Source: Variovorax sp. PMC12
GTDB lineage: Bacteria > Pseudomonadota > Gammaproteobacteria > Burkholderiales > Burkholderiaceae_C
Length of the DNA: 64,000 nt
Direction of reading: 5' to 3'
NCBI RefSeq assembly: GCF_003019815.1
Contig: NZ_CP027773.1
Location: forward strand, 941,001 to 1,005,000
The translations under genes and the position numbers were made by a program. Positions 1 to 7,797 of the stretch are shown here, piece by piece; within the stretch, counting starts at the first letter, position 1, and each line of letters opens with the position of its first letter. The notes beneath the pieces are model-generated. The model did not search any database. It was not told where the DNA came from and saw nothing but the letters and a program-made list of their open reading frames with translations.

Positions 1-669
1 TGGGAGCCACCGGTGCCGGGGCAGCGCTACAGCGCGTTCCAGGTCGGGGTGCAACTGGCCAACCGCACGGGTGCGCTCAACGAGATCGAATACTCCGAAT
101 TCGTGGTCAAGGCGCAGGCCTTTGCCGATGCAGTCAACGGATCGCCCGAGTTTCCCGAGATGCTCGACGAAGTGGCGCGCGCCCGCGAACTCGACCAGTT
201 CGCCAGCGCGCACGACGCGCAACTGGGCTTCGTGCTGCGCGCGCTGCACGCCGCCTGGAGCCCCGGCTACGTGCAGCAGAACGCGGCGCGGCTGGGCTTC
301 GTGCCCGGCATCATTCCGGGGCGCATGGTTCTGCCGACCAGTGAAGTGGGGCTGCCGCCGATCCTCGGGCTGGCCTTCGACACGCAGGCCGCGCTGGCCG
401 ACGACCCGGCCCAGTCGGCCATTCGCGAACTGAGCCTGAGCCTGGACGTGCCGCAGGTCGATCGCGCCGAAGAGCCATTCCGCCGCATGCGCGAAGCCGC
501 CGCCACGCTCGCGCGCGAGATGGACGGCGTGGTGACCGACAGCGACGGCCAGCTGCTGCGCGACGAGACGATGGACGTGATCGGCAACGACCTCGAGCAG
601 CTCTACGACACGCTCGACGGGCGCGACCTCGCGGCGGGATCGCCGCTGGCGCGCCGCCTCTTCAGCTAA
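1..669 (+). CDS. zipA: Cell division protein ZipA, C-terminal part (5' truncated)
   Basis: The reading frame is open from the first base and continues upstream of the window, so only the C-terminal part is visible. The last ~220 residues resemble the FtsZ-binding domain of ZipA: a core beginning near RYSAFQVGVQLANRTGALNE, then a YSEF segment and alternating strand/helix stretches. In the family, ZipA is an inner-membrane protein that tethers FtsZ at the division septum. The gene lies 22 bp upstream of ligA on the same strand, and zipA-ligA is a usual betaproteobacterial order (often after smc), which supports the call. A GTG at 13 is in frame, but starting there would leave a protein without its membrane anchor, so I treat the gene as cut by the window edge. 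Confidence 0.8.
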   Translation, partial: WEPPVPGQRYSAFQVGVQLANRTGALNEIEYSEFVVKAQAFADAVNGSPEFPEMLDEVARARELDQFASAHDAQLGFVLRALHAAWSPGYVQQNAARLGFVPGIIPGRMVLPTSEVGLPPILGLAFDTQAALADDPAQSAIRELSLSLDVPQVDRAEEPFRRMREAAATLAREMDGVVTDSDGQLLRDETMDVIGNDLEQLYDTLDGRDLAAGSPLARRLFS

Positions 670-691
670 TTCGGACTTTCCGGAGACACCC

Positions 692-2776
692 ATGACATCG
701 CGCGACGAAGCGGCACGCGAAGCCGCCGCACTGAGCGAACAGCTCCACCGGCACGCCCACCTCTACTACGTGCTCGACGCGCCCGAACTGCCGGACGCCG
801 AGTACGACAAGCTGTTCCAGCGCCTGCAGGCCATCGAAGCCGAGTACCCTGACCTGCGCACGGCCGACTCGCCCACGCAGCGCGTGGGCGGCAAGGTGCT
901 CGACGGCTTCACCAAGGTTCGCCACAAGGTGCCGATGCTGTCGATCCGCACAGAGACCGACATCACCCCCGCGGGCGCCAGCGCCTTCGATGCGCGCGTG
1001 CGCAAGGAACTCGGCCTGGCCGAGGACGGGCCCCAGGTGGCGTACGTGTGCGAACTGAAGTTCGACGGCCTGGCCATGAACCTGCGCTACGAGAACGGCG
1101 TGCTGGTGCAGGCCGCCACGCGCGGCGACGGCGAGGTCGGCGAAGACGTGACGCAGAACATCCGCACGGTGCGCGAGATTCCGCTGCGCCTCGAGGGCAA
1201 GGCGCCGCCGGTGGTCGAGGTGCGCGGCGAGGTCTACATGAAGCGCGCCGATTTCGACGCGCTCAACGAGCGCCAGCGCGAGAAGATCGCGGCAGGGCAG
1301 AAAAACGAGAAGGTCTTCGTCAACCCGCGCAACGCGGCTGCCGGCGCGGTGCGCCAGCTCGACCCGTCCATTGCCGCGGCGAGGCCCCTGAGCTTCTTTG
1401 CCTACGGGCTGGGCGAGGTCACGCCGGCGAGCGAAGGCGGACCCGATTGCCCGACCCAGTTCGACTGGCTGGCGCAGTTCAGGGCCTGGGGCTTCCCGGT
1501 CGCCCGGCAGACGGCGCGGGCCACGGGCGCCATCGAACTGATCGCCTTCCACGAGAACATCGGCCGCCAGCGTGACGCCTTGCCCTACGACATCGACGGC
1601 GTGGTCTACAAGGTCGACAGCATCGAGCTGCAGCGCCAGCTGGGCTTCGTCACGCGCGAGCCGCGCTGGGCCGTGGCCCACAAGTACCCCGCGCAGGAGC
1701 AGTTGACCGAGGTGCTCGGCATCGAGATCCAGGTCGGGCGCACCGGCAAGCTGACGCCGGTGGCCAAGCTGGCGCCGGTGTTCGTCGGCGGCGTGACAGT
1801 GACCAACGCCACGCTGCACAACGAGGACGAGGCCCGCCGCAAGGACGTGCGGGTGGGCGACACCGTCATCGTGCGCCGCGCCGGCGACGTGATTCCCGAG
1901 GTGGTCGGCGTGGTGCCCGAGAGCCTCGCCAAGCCCGACGATCAGCGCGGCCCGCTGTTCACCATGCCGCACAAGTGCCCGGTGTGCGGTTCGGAGGCGG
2001 TGCGCGAGGAAGGCGAGGTCGATTACCGCTGCACCGGCGGCCTGTTCTGCGCGGCGCAGCGCAAGGAGGCCATCCTGCATTTCGCGGCGCGGCGCGCGGT
2101 CGACATCGACGGGCTCGGCGACAAGCTGGTGGAGCAACTGGTCGACGCGAACCTGATCCGCACCTTGCCCGACCTCTACAAGCTCGGCTTCACCACGCTG
2201 GCCGGGCTGGACCGCATGGCCGAGAAGTCGGCCAAGAACCTGGTCGATGCGCTGGAGGCATCGAAGAAGACCACGCTGCCGCGCTTCCTGTTCGGCCTGG
2301 GCATCCGCCATGTGGGCGAGAGCACGGCCAAGGACCTGGCCAAGCACTTCGGCAAGCTCGACGGCATCATGGACGCGACCGAGGAGCAACTGCTCGAGGT
2401 GAACGACGTGGGCCCGGTGGTCGCCCAGAGCCTGCGCACCTTCTTCGACCAGCCTCACAACCGCGAGGTGGTCGAGCAACTGCGAGCCTGCGGCCTGACG
2501 TGGGACGAGGGCGAGCCCGCGGCCCGCGCGCCCAAGCCGTTGGCGGGCCTGACCTTCGTCATCACCGGTACCCTTCCTACGCTGAGCCGGGACGACGCGA
2601 AGGATAAATTGGAAGCAGCCGGTGCAAAGGTGGCCGGCTCCGTCAGCAAGAAGACCCACTACCTGGTTGCGGGCGAAGAAGCGGGCAGCAAGCTCGACAA
2701 GGCACGGGAGATCGGGGTCGAGGTGATCGACGAGGCGCGCATGCTGGAAATCCTGGCCCGCGGCGCTGCGGATTGA
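692..2776 (+). CDS. ligA: NAD-dependent DNA ligase LigA
   Basis: LigA seals nicks in duplex DNA using NAD+ and is needed for replication and repair. The 694-residue product has the usual length and domain order. An N-terminal adenylation region contains the KxDG motif (CELKFDGLAMN, near residue 125), whose lysine is adenylated. It is followed by an OB fold and a four-cysteine zinc finger (CPVCG with a second pair in YRCTGGLFC, around residues 430-455). Helix-hairpin-helix repeats come next (VGESTAKDLAKHFG), and a C-terminal BRCT domain starts near LAGLTFVITGTLP. The start ATG at 692 follows a CCGGAGA ribosome-binding site. It is probably cotranscribed with zipA. Confidence 0.97.
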   Translation: MTSRDEAAREAAALSEQLHRHAHLYYVLDAPELPDAEYDKLFQRLQAIEAEYPDLRTADSPTQRVGGKVLDGFTKVRHKVPMLSIRTETDITPAGASAFDARVRKELGLAEDGPQVAYVCELKFDGLAMNLRYENGVLVQAATRGDGEVGEDVTQNIRTVREIPLRLEGKAPPVVEVRGEVYMKRADFDALNERQREKIAAGQKNEKVFVNPRNAAAGAVRQLDPSIAAARPLSFFAYGLGEVTPASEGGPDCPTQFDWLAQFRAWGFPVARQTARATGAIELIAFHENIGRQRDALPYDIDGVVYKVDSIELQRQLGFVTREPRWAVAHKYPAQEQLTEVLGIEIQVGRTGKLTPVAKLAPVFVGGVTVTNATLHNEDEARRKDVRVGDTVIVRRAGDVIPEVVGVVPESLAKPDDQRGPLFTMPHKCPVCGSEAVREEGEVDYRCTGGLFCAAQRKEAILHFAARRAVDIDGLGDKLVEQLVDANLIRTLPDLYKLGFTTLAGLDRMAEKSAKNLVDALEASKKTTLPRFLFGLGIRHVGESTAKDLAKHFGKLDGIMDATEEQLLEVNDVGPVVAQSLRTFFDQPHNREVVEQLRACGLTWDEGEPAARAPKPLAGLTFVITGTLPTLSRDDAKDKLEAAGAKVAGSVSKKTHYLVAGEEAGSKLDKAREIGVEVIDEARMLEILARGAAD

Positions 2777-2888
2777 GACCCGGCTTCAGGTTCTCCTTAC
2801 CGGTCGTTACCCGACTTCATCGGAGCGCAGTCAACAGGGGCTACAACCTGGCGTTGAAAGAAAACTGAAAGGCCACAAGGAGTCCCTC

Positions 2889-3305
2889 ATGCAAAAAATT
2901 CGTGTTCTTGGTGCCTGCATTGCGCTTGGCAGCGTTGCGCTGCTGACCGGCTGTGTGGGCGTGCCGGGCGATCCCTACTACGGGGGCGGCTATTCGTCGG
3001 GGTATTCGTCGGGGCCTTACTACAGCGAGCCCGCGCCTGTGGTCGTGGCGCCGGCACCTGTCTACATCAACGGTGGCGGCTACTACGAAAGCCGCCGGCC
3101 GTACTACCGCGACCGTCCGTACTACAACCGGCCTGCCTATCCTGCGGTGCGTCCGGGTTATCCCGGGGGCGGGCGACCGCCGCCGGTCTGGGGTGGCGGG
3201 CGTCCGGGCGTGGCGCCGCCTGCAGTGGCTCCCTCGGCTCCCGGGCGAAACCCCAATGCGCGTCTCTGGACTTCACCGGACCAGAAGGGCACCACGCCTC
3301 CTTGA
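2889..3305 (+). CDS. Small Tyr/Pro/Gly-rich lipoprotein of unknown function
   Basis: The 138-residue product begins with a lipoprotein signal peptide: a basic N-terminus, a hydrophobic core and lipobox LLTGC, giving the acylated cysteine near residue 22. The mature part is low in complexity, with YYGGGYSSGYSSG, paired tyrosines and Pro/Arg-rich stretches (RPYYRDRPYYNRP) before a Pro/Ala tail. I recognise no enzymatic domain. Similar short glycine/tyrosine-rich outer-membrane lipoproteins are common in betaproteobacteria. The start follows an AAGGAG site. The gene sits alone between ligA and def, with about 110 bp upstream that shows no clear promoter. Confidence 0.75.
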   Translation: MQKIRVLGACIALGSVALLTGCVGVPGDPYYGGGYSSGYSSGPYYSEPAPVVVAPAPVYINGGGYYESRRPYYRDRPYYNRPAYPAVRPGYPGGGRPPPVWGGGRPGVAPPAVAPSAPGRNPNARLWTSPDQKGTTPP

Positions 3306-3354
3306 TTGATCCCGTGGCGCGCGAAGGTCGCGGGGCTGTCGCGATAATCCCGCC

Positions 3355-3894
3355 ATGGCCATCCGCGAAATCCTGAAAATGGGCGACCCCCGGCTGCTGC
3401 GCATCGCGCAGCCGGTCGCCGCCTTCGATACCGACGAACTGCACCTGCTGGTGCGCGACATGTTCGAGACCATGCATGCCGTCAACGGCGCGGGTCTTGC
3501 GGCGCCGCAGATCGGCGTCGACCAGCAGCTCGTGATCTTCGGTACCGATGTGGTCAACCCGCGCTATCCCGACGCGCCTCCGGTGCCCCGCACGGTGCTG
3601 CTCAACCCCGTCATCACGCCCCTGAACGACGAGGAAGAAGAGGGCTGGGAAGGTTGTCTCTCGGTGCCGGGCCTGCGCGGCGTGGTGCCGCGCTTCGCCA
3701 ATATCCGCTACACCGGGTTCGATCCGTATGGAGACCCGATCGATCGCGTTGCCACCGGCTTCCACGCGCGCGTGGTCCAGCACGAGGTCGACCACCTGCT
3801 GGGCAAGCTGTACCCGATGCGGGTTCGCGATTTCTCGCGCTTCGGCTACACCGAGGTCCTGTTTCCAGGCCTCGATGCCAATGACGACGATTGA
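3355..3894 (+). CDS. def: Peptide deformylase
   Basis: It removes the formyl group from the N-terminal methionine of nascent proteins in the cytosol. All three metal-site motifs of the family are present in 179 residues: GAGLAAPQIG (near residue 43), EGCLSVPG with the metal-binding cysteine near residue 101, and QHEVDHLLG with the two metal-binding histidines and catalytic glutamate near residues 143-147. The length is normal. The usual partner fmt is not adjacent; the gene is convergent with a DoxX-family gene whose stop lies 3 bp away. Confidence 0.95.
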   Translation: MAIREILKMGDPRLLRIAQPVAAFDTDELHLLVRDMFETMHAVNGAGLAAPQIGVDQQLVIFGTDVVNPRYPDAPPVPRTVLLNPVITPLNDEEEEGWEGCLSVPGLRGVVPRFANIRYTGFDPYGDPIDRVATGFHARVVQHEVDHLLGKLYPMRVRDFSRFGYTEVLFPGLDANDDD

Positions 3895-3897
3895 AGC

Positions 3898-4293
3898 CTA
3901 GTTGTACTTGCTGCTCAGGGCGAAACGGCCGCCGCCCATGAAGGCGACGGCGAGCGCCGCAAACAGGAACATGCCCTGCAGTTCCAGCGCCCAGCCGCCT
4001 TGCTTGCCGAGCGAGGTCAGGTCCTTCATGTGGACCAGCGCAAAGGCCACCAGCATGTTGATGGCCACGATCCAGGCGGCAGGGCGCGTGTACAGGCCGA
4101 TGATCAGCAGCACCGGCGCCACCACTTCACCGATGTAGACCAGGTAGGCCAGCGCGCCGGGAAGCCCGTGCTGGGCCAGCATGCCCGAGATGAAGCCGAC
4201 GCCGCCCTGCAGCTTGGCAATGCCGTGCAGCAGTATCAGGACGCCAAGCGAAACGCGCAGGATGAACTTGCCGGTATCGTCGGATTTGACCAT
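3898..4293 (-). CDS. DoxX family membrane protein
   Basis: This is a small integral membrane protein of about 131 residues with four hydrophobic segments. The first contains the RVSLGVLILLHGIAKLQGG signature that identifies the DoxX family, and a later segment reads GEVVAPVLLIIGLYTRP. Members are linked to respiratory or redox membrane functions, but the biochemical role here is unknown. I chose the ATG at 4293 because it starts just before the first transmembrane helix. An in-frame ATG at 4362 would add 23 unconserved residues and run towards the divergent aap promoter. Confidence 0.85.
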   Translation of the reverse strand: MVKSDDTGKFILRVSLGVLILLHGIAKLQGGVGFISGMLAQHGLPGALAYLVYIGEVVAPVLLIIGLYTRPAAWIVAINMLVAFALVHMKDLTSLGKQGGWALELQGMFLFAALAVAFMGGGRFALSSKYN

Positions 4294-4383
4294 TTGAGTA
4301 GGTTCCAGATGAAGTGATTCGAGGGCCGTATGGTAGTGAACCTGCGTCGCTTCCGGACACATATGGATCCAACCTGGAGTTCT

Positions 4384-4413
4384 TTGGCAGAGTCCGGCGA
4401 CGCCCCGTACACT
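4384..4413 (+). promoter_or_regulatory. Sigma-70-like promoter of the aapJQM operon
   Basis: A TTGGCA hexamer (4384-4389) and a TACACT hexamer (4408-4413) are separated by 18 bp, a plausible housekeeping promoter about 30 bp before the aapJ start. The AGGAG ribosome-binding site lies between it and the ATG at 4444. This is sequence resemblance only; no transcription start is known. Confidence 0.5.
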
Positions 4414-4443
4414 GCCTTTTGCTTACTGTTGAGGAGAACACCA

Positions 4444-5478
4444 ATGAACAATCGATTCCGCCCGGCGCTGCTTGCCGCCGCCTCCGTCATCGCTTTCGCG
4501 GCCGCCGCCCCGGCCTTCGCAGGCAAGACGCTCGACGCGGTCAAGCAGCGCGGCACCGTCAAGTGCGGCGTGACCAACGGCGTGGCCGGCTTTTCGGCAC
4601 CGGACACGCAGGGCAACTGGTCGGGCCTGGACGTGGACACCTGCCGCGCCATCGCCGCGGCCGTGCTCGGCGACGGCAAGAAGGTCGACTTCGTGCCGCT
4701 CAATTCGCAGCAGCGCTTCTCGGCCCTGCAGGCCGGCGAGATCGACATCCTCGCGCGCAACACGACCTGGACGCTCACGCGCGACGCCTCGCTGGGCTTC
4801 AACTTCACCACCATCACCTACTACGACGGCCAGGGCTTCCTGGTGCCGAAGAAGCTCAAGGTGACGAGCGCCAAGCAGCTCAAGAACGCAACCATCTGCA
4901 CCCAGTCGGGCACCACCAACGAGAAGAACGTGTCGGACTACTTCCGCGCGCAGGGCATCCCGGTCAAGACGGTGGTGTTCGAGAGCTTCGAGGCCTCGTT
5001 CAAGGCCTTCTTCTCCGGCCGCTGCCAGGCCTTCACGACCGACGCCTCGGCGCTGGCCGGACTGCGCAACAAGGAAGCGCCAAACCCCGACGACTACATC
5101 ATCCTGCCCGAGCTGATCTCCAAGGAACCGCTGGCGCCGCTGGTGCGCCGCGGCGACGACGAGTGGTTCGCCATCGCCAAGTGGGTGCCCAACGCGCTCA
5201 TCGAAGCCGAGGAGGCCGGTGTCACCCAGGCCAATGCCGACGAGCTCAAGGCCAACAGCAAGGACCCGGCGCAGCAGCGCCTGGTCGGCACCGGTGAAGA
5301 CCTCGGCAAGCTGCTGGGCCTGGACAAGGACTGGTCGTTCCGCGCCATCAAGGCCGTGGGCAATTACGGCGAGATGTTCGAGCGCAACGTCGGGCCGAAG
5401 TCGGTGCTGAAGCTGCCGCGCGGCTCCAACAACCTCTGGAGCAAGGGCGGCCTGATCTACGCACCTCCGGTTCGATGA
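4444..5478 (+). CDS. aapJ: Amino acid ABC transporter, periplasmic binding protein (AapJ/BztA type)
   Basis: This is the periplasmic receptor of a polar amino acid ABC importer. The 344-residue product starts with a signal peptide ending at APAFAG. The mature domain shows features of the general L-amino acid binding proteins: KQRGTVKCGVTNGVAGFSAP at the N-terminus, then GLDVDTCRAIAAAVLGD and LQAGEIDILARNTTWTLTRD. The start at 4444 is preceded by GAGGAG and begins the signal peptide; an earlier in-frame ATG at 4330 lies upstream of the promoter and was rejected. The stop overlaps the aapQ start (ATGA), indicating translational coupling. Confidence 0.92.
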   Translation: MNNRFRPALLAAASVIAFAAAAPAFAGKTLDAVKQRGTVKCGVTNGVAGFSAPDTQGNWSGLDVDTCRAIAAAVLGDGKKVDFVPLNSQQRFSALQAGEIDILARNTTWTLTRDASLGFNFTTITYYDGQGFLVPKKLKVTSAKQLKNATICTQSGTTNEKNVSDYFRAQGIPVKTVVFESFEASFKAFFSGRCQAFTTDASALAGLRNKEAPNPDDYIILPELISKEPLAPLVRRGDDEWFAIAKWVPNALIEAEEAGVTQANADELKANSKDPAQQRLVGTGEDLGKLLGLDKDWSFRAIKAVGNYGEMFERNVGPKSVLKLPRGSNNLWSKGGLIYAPPVR

Positions 5479-6473
5479 AGGGCGGGACGTCGCGCCGCGG
5501 CGTCTGGCTGGCCTGGGCGGTGCAGGCTGCGCTGGTGCTGGCCGTGGCGGCCGGTGCCGTCTGGGTGGTGCACCACGCGCTCGAGGTGCTCCGCGCGCGC
5601 GGCGTTCGTTCGGGCTTCGACTTCCTGACCGAGCCCGCGGGCTTTTCCATCAGCGAGGGCTGGCTCCACTTCGACGCGAGCCAGCCGTTCTGGCGCGCCT
5701 TTCTCGCGGGGCTGATCAACACGGTGCGCGCGGCAGTGCCGGCGGCCATCTTTTCGGTGGTGCTCGGCACGCTGATCGGCATCGGCCGGCTCGCGCCGCA
5801 TGTGCTGCTGCGCGGCATCTGCACCGCGTACGTGGAGCTGCTGCGCAACGTGCCGCTGCTGGTGCAGCTGCTGATGCTGGCCTTCGCAATGGCGAACCTG
5901 CTGCCCGACCCGACCGAGCCAGTGCATCTGCTGCCCGGCGTGTGGCTCAGCAAGGGCGGGCTCAGCGTGCCCTGGCCCGTGGCGGCCGAAGGCGGCTGGT
6001 GGCCGACGCATTTCGAATGGCCGGAGCGCGGCGACTTCGGCGTGAGCGGCGGTGCCGCGCTGAGCCCGGAATACGTGACCATCGTCGCCGGGCTGACCTT
6101 CTATTCGGCCGCCTTCGTGGCGGAAATCGTGCGTGCCGGCATCCTCTCGGTTCCGCAGGGGCAGGTGTTGGCGGGGCAGGCGCTGGGCCTGTCTTCCGGG
6201 CAGCAACTGCGCATCGTGATCCTGCCGCAGGCGCTGCGGGTGATCGTGCCTTCGCTGACCAACCAGTTGCTGAGCCTGACCAAGAACTCGTCGCTCGCGG
6301 TGGCCGTGGGTTATCCGGAGCTGGTGTCGGTGGCCAACACCACCATCGGCTCGAACGGCCGGGCCTTCGAGTGCATCGCGATCATCATGGCGGTCTACCT
6401 GCTGCTGTCGCTGCTGATTTCCTTCGGCATGAACCGCTACAACGCGCGCGTCGCATTGCGAGGCTGGCGATGA
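5475..6473 (+). CDS. aapQ: Amino acid ABC transporter permease (AapQ/BztB type)
   Basis: This is an inner-membrane permease of the same importer, 332 residues, with several transmembrane helices. As in the AapQ/BztB family, a large loop follows the first helix (about residues 40-75). The ABC-permease coupling motif is visible in the C-terminal half: GQALGLSSGQQLRIVILPQALRVIVP is the EAA loop (near residue 235-260), and it contacts the ATPase. It overlaps aapJ upstream and aapM downstream by 4 bp each. Confidence 0.9.
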   Translation: MKGGTSRRGVWLAWAVQAALVLAVAAGAVWVVHHALEVLRARGVRSGFDFLTEPAGFSISEGWLHFDASQPFWRAFLAGLINTVRAAVPAAIFSVVLGTLIGIGRLAPHVLLRGICTAYVELLRNVPLLVQLLMLAFAMANLLPDPTEPVHLLPGVWLSKGGLSVPWPVAAEGGWWPTHFEWPERGDFGVSGGAALSPEYVTIVAGLTFYSAAFVAEIVRAGILSVPQGQVLAGQALGLSSGQQLRIVILPQALRVIVPSLTNQLLSLTKNSSLAVAVGYPELVSVANTTIGSNGRAFECIAIIMAVYLLLSLLISFGMNRYNARVALRGWR

Positions 6474-7525
6474 GGAACGCCGCGCAGGGGCCCATCGCGT
6501 GGCGCAGCGAACTCTGGGGTTCGCCGCTGCGTGCGCTGGCGACGGTGCTGCTGCTCGCGCTGCTGGGGTGGGGCGGCTTCCATGTCGTCGAATGGGGCAT
6601 CGTGCATGCGGTGTTCCGGCCCGACGCCGAAGCCTGCCGCGCCGTGCAGCATGGCGCCTGCTGGGGCGTGGTGGCCGAGAAGTGGCGGCCGATGCTGTTC
6701 GGGCGCTTTACGTATGAAGAGCAATGGCGCCCGGCGATCGCGGTGGTCGTGCTGTCGGCGGTGACCGTGCTCAGTGCCTGGCCGCGCAGCTGGCGCTGGT
6801 GGCTGGCGCCGCTGTGGCTGGTCGCGCTGCTGCTCTTCGTGCTGCTCATGCGGGGCGGCGTGCTGGGGCTCAGCGGCGTACCGACCAGCCGCTGGGGCGG
6901 GCTGCCGCTGACCATCGGGCTGGCGGTGGTCGGGCTGGCGCTGGCATTTCCGCTTGCGCTGCTGCTGGCGTTGGGTCGCCGTTCGGGCTGGCCGGTGGTG
7001 CGCACGCTGAGCGCGAGCTACATCGAACTGGTGCGCGGCGTGCCGCTGATCTCGGTGCTGTTCATGGCGTCGTTCCTGCTGCCGCTGTTGTGGCCGGCCG
7101 GCTGGCAGCCCGACGTGCTGGTGCGCGTGCTCGCGGGCCTTACGCTGTTCGTTGCGGCGTATCTGGCCGAGATCATCCGTGGCGGCCTGCAGGCGGTGCC
7201 GCGCGGGCAGACCGAAGTGGCGATGGCGCTGGGCTTCGGGCGCTGGCCGGTGCAGCGCGACATCGTGCTGCCGCAGGCGCTGCGGCTGGTGGTGCCGGCG
7301 CTGACCAACAGCGTGGTCGGCACACTGAAAGACACCTCGCTGGTCACCGTGGTCGGGCTGTTCGAGCTGACCGGGGCGCTGGGCCTGGCGCTGGGCGGCG
7401 ACCCCACCTGGCGGCCTTTCTACCTCGAGGGCTACCTGTTCATTGCGGCCGTGTACTGGGTGCTTTGCTTCGGGCTCTCGCGCTACAGCGTGTGGCTCGA
7501 AAAGCGCCTGTCGGCCGCTTCCTGA
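6470..7525 (+). CDS. aapM: Amino acid ABC transporter permease (AapM/BztC type)
   Basis: This is the second permease of the importer, 351 residues. It has an N-terminal helix, a hydrophilic region and four to five further helices. The EAA coupling loop reads EVAMALGFGRWPVQRDIVLP, followed by QALRLVVPALTNSVVGTLKD. The ATG at 6470 overlaps the aapQ stop, which fixes the start; an open frame further upstream is only a shadow of aapQ. In known systems an ATPase gene (aapP/bztD) follows directly, but here the next gene is hom, so the ATPase must be encoded elsewhere or the system is incomplete. Confidence 0.9.
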   Translation: MRNAAQGPIAWRSELWGSPLRALATVLLLALLGWGGFHVVEWGIVHAVFRPDAEACRAVQHGACWGVVAEKWRPMLFGRFTYEEQWRPAIAVVVLSAVTVLSAWPRSWRWWLAPLWLVALLLFVLLMRGGVLGLSGVPTSRWGGLPLTIGLAVVGLALAFPLALLLALGRRSGWPVVRTLSASYIELVRGVPLISVLFMASFLLPLLWPAGWQPDVLVRVLAGLTLFVAAYLAEIIRGGLQAVPRGQTEVAMALGFGRWPVQRDIVLPQALRLVVPALTNSVVGTLKDTSLVTVVGLFELTGALGLALGGDPTWRPFYLEGYLFIAAVYWVLCFGLSRYSVWLEKRLSAAS

Positions 7526-7548
7526 GCCGGGCGCCGTCGGGCTGCGGT

Positions 7549-7722
7549 ACACTCCGGCCCTTCATGCCGAGCCATAACTTCATCCCCGCATCCAGCGCAG
7601 CCCTGATGGCTCGCATGATGCCGCCTGCCTCCGCGCAGGCGATGGTTGTTGCTCGAATGATTACCACCATTACCACCGCGGCCACCTGAGCACGCGCAGG
7701 TGGCCGTTCCGGCAGCCACCTG
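7549..7722 (+). promoter_or_regulatory. Candidate threonine attenuator leader upstream of hom
   Basis: A TACACT -10-like hexamer (7549-7554) is followed by a short open frame ending in Ile/Thr codons (7657-7689). Two mutually exclusive hairpins share one arm. CGGCCACCTG (7679-7688, overlapping the end of the leader frame) can pair with CAGGTGGCCG (7697-7706). CAGGTGGC (7697-7704) can instead pair with GCCACCTG (7715-7722). A Rho-independent terminator (7751-7782) follows. This arrangement is that of ribosome-stalling attenuators of amino acid operons. I could not find a clear pairing linking the second hairpin to the terminator stem, so the switching mechanism remains inferred. Confidence 0.6.
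7564..7689 (+). CDS. Putative Thr/Ile-rich leader peptide of hom
   Basis: This short frame ends in MITTITTAAT and a stop, i.e. codons ATT ACC ACC ATT ACC ACC GCG GCC ACC. Such a run of threonine and isoleucine codons is characteristic of thr-type leader peptides, and the neighbouring gene is the homoserine dehydrogenase of threonine synthesis. The start is unclear: in-frame ATGs exist at 7564 (41 residues), 7606, 7642 (15 residues) and 7657, none with a strong ribosome-binding site. The ATG at 7564 would be nearly leaderless if the TACACT at 7549 is the -10 element. The coordinates given are the longest form. Confidence 0.55.
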   Translation: MPSHNFIPASSAALMARMMPPASAQAMVVARMITTITTAAT

Positions 7723-7750
7723 GTGTATCGCTCTCTCCCCCGAACGAATG

Positions 7751-7782
7751 AACCCAGCTCTGGCAGCTGGGTTTTGTTTTTT
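7751..7782 (+). terminator. Rho-independent terminator / attenuator upstream of hom
   Basis: A perfect 9-bp stem, AACCCAGCT (7751-7759) with AGCTGGGTT (7765-7773), encloses a 5-base loop and runs into TTTTGTTTTTT (7772-7782). It ends only a few bases before the hom ribosome-binding site GGAG (7788-7791). It therefore stops transcripts before hom rather than after aapM alone, as expected of an attenuator. Confidence 0.8.
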
Positions 7783-7797
7783 CGTCTGGAGATGTCC

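Noticed and set aside
5942..6469. Extended N-terminus for aapM
   Set aside because: It lies entirely inside aapQ in another frame; the ATG at 6470 overlapping the aapQ stop gives normal permease topology.
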